This document shows positions 1 through 7,501 of a stretch of DNA of 64,000 nt, piece after piece. Under the pieces are notes generated by a model. It was not told where the DNA came from. It worked only from the letters and a program-made list of their open reading frames with translations, and ran no database searches. The stretch is from Sphingomonas sp. SRS2 (GTDB lineage Bacteria; Pseudomonadota; Alphaproteobacteria; Sphingomonadales; Sphingomonadaceae). Location: contig NZ_LARW01000109.1 of the NCBI RefSeq assembly GCF_000971055.1, positions 57,171 to 121,170 of the forward strand, written 5' to 3'. How positions within the stretch are numbered: position 1 is the stretch's first letter; each line of letters starts with the position of its first letter. Position numbers and translations under genes: made by a program.

Positions 1-705
1 GGAGATCCACCGCAACGCGGCCGGCGTCGCGAGCAAATCCGGGATGCGTTCATCTGCCGTCCGCTGATCCTCGACCGATACGCCGAGCCATACATTGGGG
101 AGCGGCTGCCGGGGCCAAGCTGGCCGACCGATCAGATTGCCATCCTTTGTCCAGAAGCGGTCTCGATCGAAGAGTTCGCCGGCGGCGAGGGTGATTTCGT
201 CGATCGCGAGGTTGATTTGATCCCATCGATCGCCCGGCCGGGTCTCGGCGGGGATTTCGATTACATCACTGCCGCCAAGGTCTAGGCGCCGCGCCGGTGC
301 CGGCTGCCATGTCTCGGCGAAGTACGCCCGCATCCGGTCCGCGCGTTTCGTTAACACCTGAAACTGATGATGCGGGCAGAGCGCCATGACCGCGAAAACG
401 CGGTCGATCCATTCATCCGGCACCGCCTCATGGAACAGGTCGCCATGGGCTACGACGAAGATACGGCGCGGCCGCGTCCAGCGCAGCGGCTGCATCAGCC
501 ATTCGTCGTTGAAGCGGACCTTGCCGGTCCACACCGGCCCCGCCTTACTATCGACCGTCAGCCCAGCCCGCGACGGGTGATGCCGCAGCCGCGTGCCCGC
601 CAGCTTCATGGCGTAGCAGTTCGTGCAACCCGCGCTGTGGACCGAGCAGCCAGTGATCGGGTTCCACGTCGCGTCGGTCCATTCGATTGACGTTCCATCA
701 GCCAT
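1..705 (-). CDS. DUF5131 (phage Gp37/Gp68-like) protein, partial
   Basis: The frame stays open for 235 codons from ATG at 705 to the window edge, so the C-terminus is missing. The N-terminus begins MADGTSIEWTDATWNPITGC and carries the clustered cysteines of the family (GCSVHSAGCTNCYA), a radical-SAM-like CxxxxxxCxxC arrangement. It closely matches the complete homologue at 18112-19203 in phi2, which has 363 residues, so about two thirds is present. Relative to that copy, the stretch after residue 130 diverges and contains a DRFWTKDGNLIGR insert. The start overlaps the end of the 698-889 gene by 8 bp. The biochemical role of this common phage family is not firmly known. Confidence 0.85.
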   Translation of the reverse strand, partial: MADGTSIEWTDATWNPITGCSVHSAGCTNCYAMKLAGTRLRHHPSRAGLTVDSKAGPVWTGKVRFNDEWLMQPLRWTRPRRIFVVAHGDLFHEAVPDEWIDRVFAVMALCPHHQFQVLTKRADRMRAYFAETWQPAPARRLDLGGSDVIEIPAETRPGDRWDQINLAIDEITLAAGELFDRDRFWTKDGNLIGRPAWPRQPLPNVWLGVSVEDQRTADERIPDLLATPAALRWIS

Positions 706-889
706 GAGCCGCCTCCAATGCGTCGGGAAGATGCAGGCCGGCTTCGAGCCCGGCCGCGCAGGCGCGCAGACGTTGCGCGGCGAAGGCCAGCTCGCCGGCC
801 GGCACGTCGAGGCCGGCGCCGCTCTTCACGGCATCGGCTTCGGCAGTCAGCCAGGCGACGGCTGCCGCGATCTCGGGGCTGGGCTTCAT
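698..889 (-). CDS. Small hypothetical phage protein
   Basis: This 63-residue, alanine-rich, probably helical protein has no recognised domain. It is tightly packed in the leftward operon: its start overlaps the preceding gene's stop by 4 bp (ATGA), and its stop overlaps the DUF5131 start. That coupling is the main support for a real gene. Function unknown. Confidence 0.55.
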   Translation of the reverse strand: MKPSPEIAAAVAWLTAEADAVKSGAGLDVPAGELAFAAQRLRACAAGLEAGLHLPDALEAAHG

Positions 890-1137
890 CGCGCCAGCGC
901 CTTCAGGTCGGCGAGTCGCGCTTCGAGCCGCGCGATCGTCTCGGGCAGCCGCAGCATCCGATGATAGTGCGTGTTGTCGAGGCGGCGCAGCTCTTCGGCC
1001 TGAGCGGGGGTCCGCTCCGCAGCAGGGATCGCGCGCAACGTGTCCATATAAGTGCGCAATTCGGCCATGCTCAAGCCGGTGCGCTTATTGCCACCCTGTT
1101 GCCGGGGCGGGCGCCGATACTTCACCGTCGCCATCAT
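886..1137 (-). CDS. Hypothetical phage protein with helical C-terminus
   Basis: The protein has 83 residues starting MMATVKYRRPPRQQGG. The ATG at 1137 is chosen because it forms an ATGA overlap with the stop of the cupin-like gene (1134), matching every other junction in this operon; a longer frame reaches 1176. The N-terminal 20 residues are basic. The rest is predicted helical, with a C-terminal heptad-like stretch (ETIARLEARLADLKALA) that could dimerise. No family recognised. Confidence 0.55.
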   Translation of the reverse strand: MMATVKYRRPPRQQGGNKRTGLSMAELRTYMDTLRAIPAAERTPAQAEELRRLDNTHYHRMLRLPETIARLEARLADLKALAR

Positions 1138-1694
1138 TGGCCGACCCGCTTGAAAGCGTCCACGACGAATGCCCACAGCTCGCCCGCGCTCAGCTGGAAG
1201 CGGTCGAACGACTGATCGAACTCGTAACCATGCTCGATCAGCGACGCCGCATGAACCGTCCCTTCGGTCAGCTTCGTCATGAGCGTGATCACCACGCCTT
1301 CATTCGGCGTGTCGTGATACTGCAGCATCGGCATGAAGTAGCGCTGGCCTATCTGATGCACTTCCAGCTGCGGGTCATCGACATGAACGCGGCCCGCGAC
1401 ATAGGAAAGCCGGCCGCCCTTCTCTGATCGCGGCCCGTCATGGGAGATCAGGTCGTGGCCGCCTCTTGGGTCCTCGATCACCTTCCAGCGCCGATTGATC
1501 TGCGTGCCAGCGATCACTTGGCTCTCGAACGAGAAGCGGTGGTTATGGATCGCCGACTGCGCAAAGCAGCTCCGCCGGGGCAGATCAGGATGCCAGACAT
1601 GCAACCGCTGATGCTCCGGCAGTTTCACCTGTATGAAGCCGAGACCATGCAAGCTGATCTGTTCGGCAACCGCCGCGAAGTCCTTCCCGTTCAC
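1134..1694 (-). CDS. Cupin-like metal-binding protein of phi1
   Basis: The protein has 186 residues and a GTG start at 1694. That start gives a GTGA overlap with the previous stop and follows a GAGGAAAG ribosome site; an ATG at 1733 is the longer alternative. Two cupin signatures are visible. The first is HNHRFSFESQVIAG (HxH, four residues, then Glu). The second is HDTPN about 90 residues later (H-x3-N), so the ligand set would be His, His, Glu, His as in small cupin dioxygenases and isomerases. This is seen in sequence, but substrate and reaction are unknown. It lies mid-operon among early phage genes and has no homologue in phi2. Confidence 0.6.
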   Translation of the reverse strand: MNGKDFAAVAEQISLHGLGFIQVKLPEHQRLHVWHPDLPRRSCFAQSAIHNHRFSFESQVIAGTQINRRWKVIEDPRGGHDLISHDGPRSEKGGRLSYVAGRVHVDDPQLEVHQIGQRYFMPMLQYHDTPNEGVVITLMTKLTEGTVHAASLIEHGYEFDQSFDRFQLSAGELWAFVVDAFKRVGQ

Positions 1695-2032
1695 GCCACT
1701 TTCCTCTGCTGTGTTTCCCATGCGCGCGCCCACAGGCGGGCAATCTCAATCGGCACGCCGACGCTCTCCGCGATCACTGGCAACAGGCTGGTGCCGTGAT
1801 GGTCGAGCCGCGCGTCAAAGGCTTCGCGGCGATCCCCGAAGGGCTCGCCATCCGGGCCGATACAGTCCGGGCAGACGTGGAGCTTGTCTCGGCCGCTCGG
1901 CACCAGCTTCCAGCCGATGGGCAGATCGGCTCGGCTGAGCGCGCCGCTGCGCGCGTTGCGATGCTCGATCGTCTCGCCCTCGGCACCGCAGCCGTCGCAA
2001 CGAGCGATGCAAGGGAAGCCGTGGAAAATCAC
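1691..2032 (-). CDS. Zinc-ribbon phage protein
   Basis: The protein has 113 residues. The GTG start at 2032 forms a GTGA overlap with the stop of the next gene; a longer frame to 2146 would run through that gene. Two CxxC knuckles (CDGCGAE near residue 10 and CPDCIGPDG near residue 52) indicate one zinc ribbon, followed by a helical tail. Such small ribbons in early phage operons are often DNA- or RNA-binding, but no specific role can be given. Confidence 0.6.
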   Translation of the reverse strand: MIFHGFPCIARCDGCGAEGETIEHRNARSGALSRADLPIGWKLVPSGRDKLHVCPDCIGPDGEPFGDRREAFDARLDHHGTSLLPVIAESVGVPIEIARLWARAWETQQRKVA

Positions 2033-2658
2033 CGCTTCACCCCCTCGACCACGCTGGTCGCGTTGCGCGACGACAGGATCGTGATGATCCGCCCCGGTGC
2101 CCAAGGGCTGATCTCGTTCGAGATGAAGCGGTCGGCGACCAGACACTTGAGCAGATAGCTCGCGCGGTTGCCGTCAGAGAGGCCGGCCTTGAGCGCCAGT
2201 TCCTTGTTCGTCGGGCAGGGCAGCGCCTTCTTCGCGTAAGCCTTCAGCACGGTCAGCAATCGCGCCTGATCGTCGTCGCGCGGCGGTATCTCGCGCGCGA
2301 TGCGCATCGGTGCCGGCGGCGGCGTCCAGGGCTTGTCGAGCCGACGGATCACATACTGCACCGGCGACTTCGAGCTATCGTGGAACGCGAACACGATCTT
2401 GCGATCGTCGAGGTCGCGCACCGCCTCCGGCACCTTCGACCATTTCGGCAGACAACCCTCGGCATAGCCCAGCTCCGCGCCTGCAGCGGCCGACTTCACC
2501 CAGGCGATCACCGCATCGAGCGGCATCGCCGAGCCGGTCGCACCGAAGCGCACTGGCTCCATCGCGCCGACCATGCGGGTCCGCCCGTCCTGAGCAACGG
2601 CTGAACCTGTCGAAGCCGGCGCCGAAGGATCGTTCGCGGGGAGCGCAGCCGCCATCAT
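2029..2658 (-). CDS. Phage winged-helix-like early protein
   Basis: The protein has 209 residues and an ATGA-coupled start. It is homologous to the phi2 protein at 15543-16160. Both have a block AVxAWVxxAAxG followed by a LPxWSK motif, a middle QYxxxRxxKPW strand, and a C-terminal helix-turn-helix (PCPTNKELALKAGLSDGNRA here) of winged-helix type ending near a RIITI strand. The conserved position next to the CII-like gene suggests a regulatory or replication-initiation role. This is inference, not a recognised family. Confidence 0.65.
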   Translation of the reverse strand: MMAAALPANDPSAPASTGSAVAQDGRTRMVGAMEPVRFGATGSAMPLDAVIAWVKSAAAGAELGYAEGCLPKWSKVPEAVRDLDDRKIVFAFHDSSKSPVQYVIRRLDKPWTPPPAPMRIAREIPPRDDDQARLLTVLKAYAKKALPCPTNKELALKAGLSDGNRASYLLKCLVADRFISNEISPWAPGRIITILSSRNATSVVEGVKR

Positions 2659-3260
2659 CGACGCGGCTCCGGCAGTTCGATGCCCAGGGCGTTGGCAAGG
2701 CAGCTGACGATATCGGCGGCCGAGCCGCGATCGAGCGCGAGCGAGATGCCCTGCCCGGTCAGTATATAGCGATTCTCGCCCTCGCCACGGATGCAGCGGA
2801 ACAGCTTGCCGACGTCTCGCGCGCCGAGCGTGCCGTGGATGATCGGCGACGACGGGGCTGGGGAGGCACTCGCGGCCCCGTCGTCACCTTCCGCTGCCGG
2901 GAGAGTCTCCGGGGGAAGCCCGGCGGCAGAATAGCTATTCGTCCAATCGCGCAGCCGGATCAGGCCGCCCGTCAGGTTGTAGATCACAAGGCCCTGTTCG
3001 GCGTGCAGCTTCGCGGTTCCCGCCAGCACACCGCCCAGGTCGATGCCAGCCGCCTCGATCGCAATGGACAGGTCGGCCGGATCGCTCATCAACCAATCGG
3101 CCAGCTTCACCTGCGCCATCGTCAGCGACATATCGGCGGGCACGCCCCACCGGCTGCGCGCGTGCATGATCAGCTCGAGTCCAGTTGCTTCGCGCTCGAT
3201 CAGCGATGCCGGAATGTCGAATCCCGCCGCGCGCGGATGCGCGCTATCACCCCCCACCAT
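2655..3260 (-). CDS. Hypothetical phage early protein
   Basis: The protein has 201 residues. ATG at 3260 follows a GGAGGGG ribosome site; a longer frame to 3512 is an arginine-rich shadow of the neighbouring gene. The N-terminal half is helical, with a conserved-looking WxxxxDM/LxxAQVKLADWL stretch. The C-terminal 45 residues vaguely resemble the end of the phi2 protein at 15184-15546 that occupies the same slot. No known domain recognised. Confidence 0.6.
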   Translation of the reverse strand: MVGGDSAHPRAAGFDIPASLIEREATGLELIMHARSRWGVPADMSLTMAQVKLADWLMSDPADLSIAIEAAGIDLGGVLAGTAKLHAEQGLVIYNLTGGLIRLRDWTNSYSAAGLPPETLPAAEGDDGAASASPAPSSPIIHGTLGARDVGKLFRCIRGEGENRYILTGQGISLALDRGSAADIVSCLANALGIELPEPRR

Positions 3261-3262
3261 GC

Positions 3263-3757
3263 TCACCCCTCCGCCTCGATCCGTTCGAGCAGCGCCCGCA
3301 CCTCCGCCGCCTTCGACACAAGCTGGTCGGCCTCGGCCACCAGCGCCCCTCGGCGCACGTCCTCGGCGCAGAGTTTCCCATCGGCCAGCGCCACCGCCAT
3401 CGCCGTGGACACGTCCGAAAATTCCTTGATCAGCTCGGCTAACCGCAGATGCGCTTCGGTCGATCCGGGCAGCACGACGTTGGCGACGAACGATCCGCCG
3501 TTGCGCGCGCACATTTCGCGCGTGACGTGCGGCCAGCCGGGCAGGCCGACGGTGCGCGCTTCCAGATCGAGAGCAGCGTCAACCGGGATGAACGTGTCGA
3601 CGTTGACCAGCGCATAGTCGCTGAAGGACTGCTGCCGCTTTATGCGCCGGCTATATTCGGCCGCGCGCGCCTGTCCGCCGGCCGCGTCGATCAGCTCGCC
3701 GGTGGCGACCTTCAGCGACTGTCGCCGGGAATCATGCTGCACCATACGGTCACGCAT
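3263..3757 (-). CDS. Phage regulatory CII-like (CP76 family) protein
   Basis: The 164-residue protein starts directly downstream of the membrane-protein gene (8-bp overlap). It has the layout of the phage CII/CP76 family: an LKxATGELIDAAGGQ helix, then an HTH-like segment, then PVDAALDLEARTVGLPGWPHVTREM, where the family typically has a conserved PxDVALDL block. The phi2 protein at 14678-15181 is a clear homologue in the same position. In P2/186-type phages this protein activates lysogeny promoters; by position it would be an early regulator here. Family assignment is from pattern only. Confidence 0.6.
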   Translation of the reverse strand: MRDRMVQHDSRRQSLKVATGELIDAAGGQARAAEYSRRIKRQQSFSDYALVNVDTFIPVDAALDLEARTVGLPGWPHVTREMCARNGGSFVANVVLPGSTEAHLRLAELIKEFSDVSTAMAVALADGKLCAEDVRRGALVAEADQLVSKAAEVRALLERIEAEG

Positions 3758-4058
3758 CGATCCGCTCCCCGGTAAAACTCAGTGCATTACCGCTGGTGGC
3801 GGCGATCATTTCGGACTCCAAACCACCGTTATGAGCAGGGCTTGGCGACGGACCATCGGAAGCGTGATCGTTGGGGGCGGAGCCGCCGGCTTGCCGCGTG
3901 GCGTCAACGATAACGCCGTCTGCCCAATCGCCGCGAATGTCGAAGAAGCGGCCGATCTCCTCGGCGAGGTAATCCGCGAGAATGATGACCAGCCGCCAGC
4001 CCAGCCAGCCGAGCGCGACGATCAGGCCTCCGACTGTGAGCCCCCCCGCGTCCATCAT
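3750..4058 (-). CDS. Small membrane protein, phi1 early operon
   Basis: The 102-residue protein has one N-terminal membrane segment (roughly residues 5-30, GGLIVALGWLGWRLVIILA) and a hydrophilic C-terminal tail. ATG at 4058 overlaps the stop of the Cro-like gene (ATGA). It occupies the slot between cro and the CII-like gene; phi2 has an unrelated short frame there. Function unknown. Confidence 0.55.
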   Translation of the reverse strand: MMDAGGLTVGGLIVALGWLGWRLVIILADYLAEEIGRFFDIRGDWADGVIVDATRQAGGSAPNDHASDGPSPSPAHNGGLESEMIAATSGNALSFTGERIDA

Positions 4059-4330
4059 GGCGCTGTCGCCGGCACGAGCGGCAGCTGCGGCTCATCAGCT
4101 ATCGCTTCGAGCGCGCTCGCCAGCTCCTCTGACTTGCCGCGCGCGGCCGCAGCCAGGCACACATGATCGAACCGAGCCTTGGACATGCCGATGCGGCGCC
4201 AGCTATCGACGGTCGATGTCGGGGTGAAGGTGAAGCCGGATACGGTGCCGGTGCCGCCGAGGGCATCAAGCACCACGACGGCGCGCGCGCCGTCGAGGGC
4301 AAAGGGTTCGGGGAGGGTTTGTCCGTCCAT
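4055..4330 (-). CDS. Cro-like transcriptional regulator of phi1
   Basis: This 91-residue protein is the first gene leftward of the operator region. A probable helix-turn-helix of the Cro/YdaS type reads VVLDALGGTGTVSGFTFTPT followed by STVDSWRRIGMSKARFDHV, with the family's LGG turn and the WRR in the recognition helix. It is divergent from the S24 repressor gene, and an operator palindrome lies 6 bp upstream of its start. This is the expected place for the lytic switch protein. Confidence 0.65.
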   Translation of the reverse strand: MDGQTLPEPFALDGARAVVVLDALGGTGTVSGFTFTPTSTVDSWRRIGMSKARFDHVCLAAAARGKSEELASALEAIADEPQLPLVPATAP

Positions 4331-4336
4331 GGGCTG

Positions 4337-4404
4337 CTACATCCGATAATCGGATGTAGATTACAAGCAGAATTATCCGATTATAGGCGTTGCGATAATC
4401 GGAT
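4337..4404. promoter_or_regulatory. phi1 repressor/Cro operator cluster
   Basis: Three related palindromes lie between the divergent cro and repressor genes. Site 1 (4337-4359) is a near-perfect dyad with core TCCGATAATCGGA. Site 2 (4375-4389) is degenerate. Site 3 (4392-4404) carries one perfect half, GATAATCGGAT, and touches the possible repressor start at 4403. The same core recurs at 5288-5335. Binding by the phi1 repressor and Cro is inferred from position and symmetry. Confidence 0.8.
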
Positions 4405-5011
4405 GGGTCGCCTTGATGGCGAAATGGAAGAAACGCCGGCACAATGGGTCAAGCGCCGCATGGTCGAAAAGGGCCTGCGTCAGGTCGACCTCGCCAACGC
4501 GATCGGCGCCAACAACCCGAACAAGATCAGCAAGGCGTTCGCGGGCGATCGGCAGTTCAAGGTCCATGAGATGGACATCCTCCGCGCCCTGCTCGCGGAG
4601 GGACCACCCGCGACGCCGGTTGACGGCTCTGCAGTGCGGTACATCCCGTTTGTCGGAAAGGTGCCAGGCGGAAACTGGCGTGAGGCGGTTCAGCAGGCGC
4701 TGGGGACTATCCCCGTCGCGGCGGAAGGAATGCCCGTCAATGCCGTAGCGCTGAAAGTCGTGGGCGACTCAATGAACAGGCTGGTGGATGACGGGGGCTA
4801 TATCATCTTTGACCCCGATGACCGCTCGCTTTTCCCCGACAAATTCTATGTCATTCAGAACGCCGAGGGTGAGACCACCTTCAAGCAATTCAAGTCCGAT
4901 CCGGCGAGGCTGGTGCCCTGCTCACTCAATCCGGCGTATCAGGACATATTGATCGGCGATCAGCCCTTCTCGATCGTCGGCCGCGTGATCGCCTTTCACG
5001 GCCGGCTATAG
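4403..5011 (+). CDS. Phage repressor, XRE HTH plus S24 peptidase (LexA/CI-like)
   Basis: The protein has 202 residues from ATG 4403; ATG 4424 is an equally possible start. An N-terminal helix-turn-helix spans about residues 12-50 (LRQVDLANAIGANNPNKISK). After a linker comes an S24-type domain: the nucleophile serine is in VVGDSMNRLVDDG and the general-base lysine is probably in TTFKQFK. Such repressors self-cleave on RecA activation during the SOS response. It is divergent from cro, and operators overlap its promoter, so autoregulation is likely. Confidence 0.9.
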   Translation: MGRLDGEMEETPAQWVKRRMVEKGLRQVDLANAIGANNPNKISKAFAGDRQFKVHEMDILRALLAEGPPATPVDGSAVRYIPFVGKVPGGNWREAVQQALGTIPVAAEGMPVNAVALKVVGDSMNRLVDDGGYIIFDPDDRSLFPDKFYVIQNAEGETTFKQFKSDPARLVPCSLNPAYQDILIGDQPFSIVGRVIAFHGRL

Positions 5012-5018
5012 GCCAGCG

Positions 5019-5213
5019 TCAGGCGGCCTGCTCTTCAATGGAGAAAACTTTCTCCATCCCGCCGGGCACGATGGTGAACCACTGCCCCCACTCGTCATAG
5101 GCGCCCAAGCCCAGCTCGATCGCATCGCGGCGCGCATGTTCCCGATCGTCGCGCCAAGGCGCACTCGGCTTCCCAAAACACGTCACCCGATACCATCGAA
5201 CTGCTGTACGCAT
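5019..5213 (-). CDS. Small hypothetical protein, convergent to repressor
   Basis: This 64-residue protein (MRTAVRWYRVTCFGKPSAP...) reads toward the repressor gene, with 7 bp between stops. It has no recognised domain. It is rich in aromatic and charged residues and may be a small early or cargo gene. It occupies the slot where phi2 carries its HIRAN and secreted-protein genes. Its promoter would lie in the operator-containing region 5214-5336. Confidence 0.45.
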   Translation of the reverse strand: MRTAVRWYRVTCFGKPSAPWRDDREHARRDAIELGLGAYDEWGQWFTIVPGGMEKVFSIEEQAA

Positions 5214-5287
5214 CCTTCACCCCCTCTGAGTCGCGGCGATGAAATGTGGAACATTGGCAGAACAAACGTCAATAAGGTCAATCACAT

Positions 5288-5335
5288 AATCCGATAGTCG
5301 GATTTTCCATTTGCTATTAAGCTCCGATTATCGGA
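5288..5335. promoter_or_regulatory. phi1 operators in front of the integration operon
   Basis: Two palindromes, AATCCGATAGTCGGATT (5288-5304) and TCCGATTATCGGA (5323-5335), match the cro/repressor operators. They flank the likely promoter of the rightward operon that starts at 5367 and ends in the integrase. This implies repressor control of integration genes. phi2 has the same arrangement with a different sequence. Confidence 0.8.
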
Positions 5336-5366
5336 TATGCCGACCGTCACAACGACGGAGGCAGCA

Positions 5367-5675
5367 ATGCACAGTTCCCAATTCGATCCCCTCGGCAGCG
5401 TCACCGATTGGCTGAAGGCCCGCACGTACCGCGCCCCGCAGCAGAAGGACTGGACGCCCGAAGATAACCTCTTCGTGGACTATCATCGCCACGCCGAGGC
5501 CGCCGGTCTCGCGCCCAGCGAGCGGGTCGATCGCGAGACCTTCCGCAACGAACTCCACGCCATGTCCGATCGCGGCCCGGATCACCGTCTGGCGAAGGCC
5601 GAGGGATCAAGCCTCGAACGCTGGGTCGATTGCTGGCCGCGCACCTTGCGCCACGCCCAAAGGCTGGCCGCATGA
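5367..5675 (+). CDS. First gene of phi1 integration operon, hypothetical
   Basis: The protein has 102 residues. ATG 5367 is preferred because CGGAGG precedes it at good spacing; an in-frame ATG at 5337 lies right after an operator. It is homologous to the phi2 protein at 12102-12458, which holds the same first position in that phage's leftward operon. Shared features are an SVTDWLK/TIDSWFK start, a WTPxxxLxxDYxxxxxxxG block and a CWPR motif near the end. This resembles a small DNA-binding fold of the kind found in primase accessory domains, but function is unknown. Confidence 0.65.
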   Translation: MHSSQFDPLGSVTDWLKARTYRAPQQKDWTPEDNLFVDYHRHAEAAGLAPSERVDRETFRNELHAMSDRGPDHRLAKAEGSSLERWVDCWPRTLRHAQRLAA

Positions 5676-5944
5676 TCATCGTGATCCACGGCCCGCCGGC
5701 CTGCGGCAAAACCTTCAACCGCGAGCGGCTGCGCGAGCACTTCGGCTGCCGGCGTATCGTCGACAGCTGGGACGCGTATAGCGGACAGGGCGACGGCCGC
5801 AGTCAGCGCCTGCGCGACGGCGACCTGATCCTGACGTGCGACAGCCCGGAAGCGATCTACGGATCGAAGGCGCTACGCGGGATGTCCTATGGCGTCCACG
5901 CCTTCGAAGCGGCGATCGAAGCCGCCGGCGGGCGGATCAGCTGA
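5672..5944 (+). CDS. Small P-loop protein
   Basis: The 90-residue protein (MIIVIHGPPACGKTFNRERL) starts with a hydrophobic strand and a Walker A loop GPPACGKT; the start is ATGA-coupled to the previous stop. A possible Walker B-like strand is DLILTCDSPE near residue 60. It is far shorter than ordinary P-loop kinases, so it may be a minimal nucleotide-binding domain. The substrate cannot be told. No homologue in the phi2 operon. Confidence 0.6.
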   Translation: MIIVIHGPPACGKTFNRERLREHFGCRRIVDSWDAYSGQGDGRSQRLRDGDLILTCDSPEAIYGSKALRGMSYGVHAFEAAIEAAGGRIS

Positions 5945-6276
5945 TGCGCTGTTATCGCACCAGCACCGGCCTGTTCGTCGGCACTCAGGCGGAGGGCGGC
6001 GACGCCTTCTCGCGGATCGTCGTGCCCGACGACAAGCCCGCCCTGCTCAACTTCCTGAACGCCCTCGCGGGCGAGCAGCAACCCGAGCCAGCCGAGCGCG
6101 TCACGCCTTCGGCACCGCCTCCCATCCAGCCTGCACCGTCGCGCCAACCGACCGGGCCGATCACACTAGCCGACGCCGAGACCTTCATTCAGGAGGCCGA
6201 CCACCGTCAGCTCGCCAGCCTCGCCGAGAACGTCATCCTGCGCATGCGCGAGTTGGGCAAGGGCGCGGGGCTATGA
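5944..6276 (+). CDS. Hypothetical phage protein with proline-rich linker
   Basis: The protein has 110 residues starting MRCYRTSTGLFVGTQ (TGATG coupling). It has a small N-terminal beta domain, a proline-rich linker (about residues 45-72) and a C-terminal helical domain (ITLADAETFIQEADHRQLA). No family recognised. It is the third gene of the phi1 integration operon. Confidence 0.55.
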   Translation: MRCYRTSTGLFVGTQAEGGDAFSRIVVPDDKPALLNFLNALAGEQQPEPAERVTPSAPPPIQPAPSRQPTGPITLADAETFIQEADHRQLASLAENVILRMRELGKGAGL

Positions 6277-6476
6277 GGCGACTTCGCCTGATCGAATGGG
6301 GGCCGACGAAAGGGGAACGCGTCGCCAGTGGCGAATGCGCCATCGCCGGCTGTCGCGCACCGACCGATGGAGTCGTTACGCCCTATTGCCGCGTTCACAG
6401 GACCACCTTTGCCGGTTCGCCGTCGCCCTATCCATTCACGCCAGCCGGCCGCATGACGATCGGAGGGCGGCCATGA
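6273..6476 (+). CDS. Small zinc-binding protein, GcrA C-terminus-like
   Basis: The 67-residue protein is ATGA-coupled on both sides. It carries GECAIAGCRAPTDGVVTPYC followed by RVH, a C-x4-C...C-x2-H pattern that resembles the cysteine/histidine cluster at the C-terminus of alphaproteobacterial GcrA-type proteins. The N-terminal GcrA helices are absent. A small DNA-binding or scaffold role is possible but unproven. Confidence 0.55.
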   Translation: MRRLRLIEWGPTKGERVASGECAIAGCRAPTDGVVTPYCRVHRTTFAGSPSPYPFTPAGRMTIGGRP

Positions 6477-6943
6477 CCCCCGCGCCCGCCATGACGCAAG
6501 ATGGCTTCCATCCGGCCTTTGCCGAACTGGCCGAGCATATGCTCCGCGAGCGCGAGCGAGCTTGGCCCGATATGGTCAAGGCCGGCAAGCTGCCTCAGGG
6601 CACGGCCAGCCACCGCCTGTTCGTCCTGCGCTCGATCGCCGAAATCTGGCGGTGCGCGGCCGACAATCTCAACCCGAAGCGGCACTTCATGGGCGTCACC
6701 CGCGCCGAGGCGCTCGAAGAACTCGCGGTCGCGATCGACGCAGCCGAGACCCGCTGCCGCCACAAGCCAGAAGACGCCCAGCGCCAACTGCAGCGCGATC
6801 AGCTGATCGCCATGCGCTGGTGGCACGCCCGCTATCCCGCCGGCCGCACCTCCTACGCCATGAACATGCTTCTAATGGTCAAGCACGAGGCCAACCAGCT
6901 CGCGCAGGCGGCCGCCACCCCCGAGCAAAGGAACGCCGCATGA
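6473..6943 (+). CDS. Hypothetical phage protein shared by phi1 and phi2
   Basis: The 156-residue, mostly helical protein is homologous to the phi2 protein at 11549-11986. Both contain a LRSIAEIWRCAAD-like helix and an AMRWWHARYP-like motif near the C-terminus. Conservation in two prophages with different recombinases argues for a role other than recombinase-specific directionality. ATGA coupling at both ends. Confidence 0.65.
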   Translation: MTPAPAMTQDGFHPAFAELAEHMLRERERAWPDMVKAGKLPQGTASHRLFVLRSIAEIWRCAADNLNPKRHFMGVTRAEALEELAVAIDAAETRCRHKPEDAQRQLQRDQLIAMRWWHARYPAGRTSYAMNMLLMVKHEANQLAQAAATPEQRNAA

Positions 6944-7131
6944 GCGAACGTCCGTTCATCGCTTGGTATGGGCAAGGCCCGCTGCCTGCAACCGGTTCGA
7001 CCGTGGTGGAGGTCCAGCTGCGAATCGGCACGGTCCACGCCGAGCGGGCTGACTTTATCATGTGGTACTGGTGCCGCCGCTCAAAGACATCGTTCGATGT
7101 CGTCGCTTATCGCTTGCCTGCGGCTGACTAA
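6940..7131 (+). CDS. Small hypothetical protein
   Basis: The 63-residue protein starts MSERPFIAWYGQGPLPATGS (ATGA coupling). It looks like one small beta-rich domain with aromatic residues (FIMWYWCRR). No known family. A gap of only 4 bp separates it from the next gene's GTG. Confidence 0.5.
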   Translation: MSERPFIAWYGQGPLPATGSTVVEVQLRIGTVHAERADFIMWYWCRRSKTSFDVVAYRLPAAD

Positions 7132-7135
7132 GGCC

Positions 7136-7501
7136 GTGGACCATGCCCCCGCTATAAAGCCCGCTGGCGGAAATAGCGCCCCTCCCAGCCGTAACCGGAC
7201 CTGTGCGGAGTGCCTCGCGCCCTATGCTAGCCCGCAGCCGGGACAGCTATTCTGCTCCCCGGCGCACCGCTTGGCCTTTCAGGATCGCATGCGCATCCGG
7301 GGCCGCCAGCTCGTCCCGCTCGAACTCGCGGTGATGGCAACGCGGCAAGGCCGCATCGGCGACAAGGATGCCGGCGTCCGTGCGGCGCGATCCGCCAACC
7401 GCCTCAAGCGCCAGTGGATCGTTGAGGATCGTGACGCCGGCCGGATGCCGATGGATCAATATATCCGCCGGCTGCTCAAGCATCACGATCTGCCGATATG
7501 A
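7136..7501 (+). CDS. Zinc-ribbon protein of integration operon
   Basis: The protein has 121 residues with a GTG start at 7136, chosen because the encoded N-terminus VDHAPAIKPAGG parallels that of the phi2 homologue (10797-11171). It contains CAECLAPY followed by LFCSPAHRLAF (CxxC...CxxxH knuckle), then a conserved RMRIRGRQLVPLELA segment and a C-terminal helical tail. Both phages keep it near their recombinase gene, so a DNA-binding accessory role in recombination is possible. This is inference. Confidence 0.65.
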   Translation: MDHAPAIKPAGGNSAPPSRNRTCAECLAPYASPQPGQLFCSPAHRLAFQDRMRIRGRQLVPLELAVMATRQGRIGDKDAGVRAARSANRLKRQWIVEDRDAGRMPMDQYIRRLLKHHDLPI

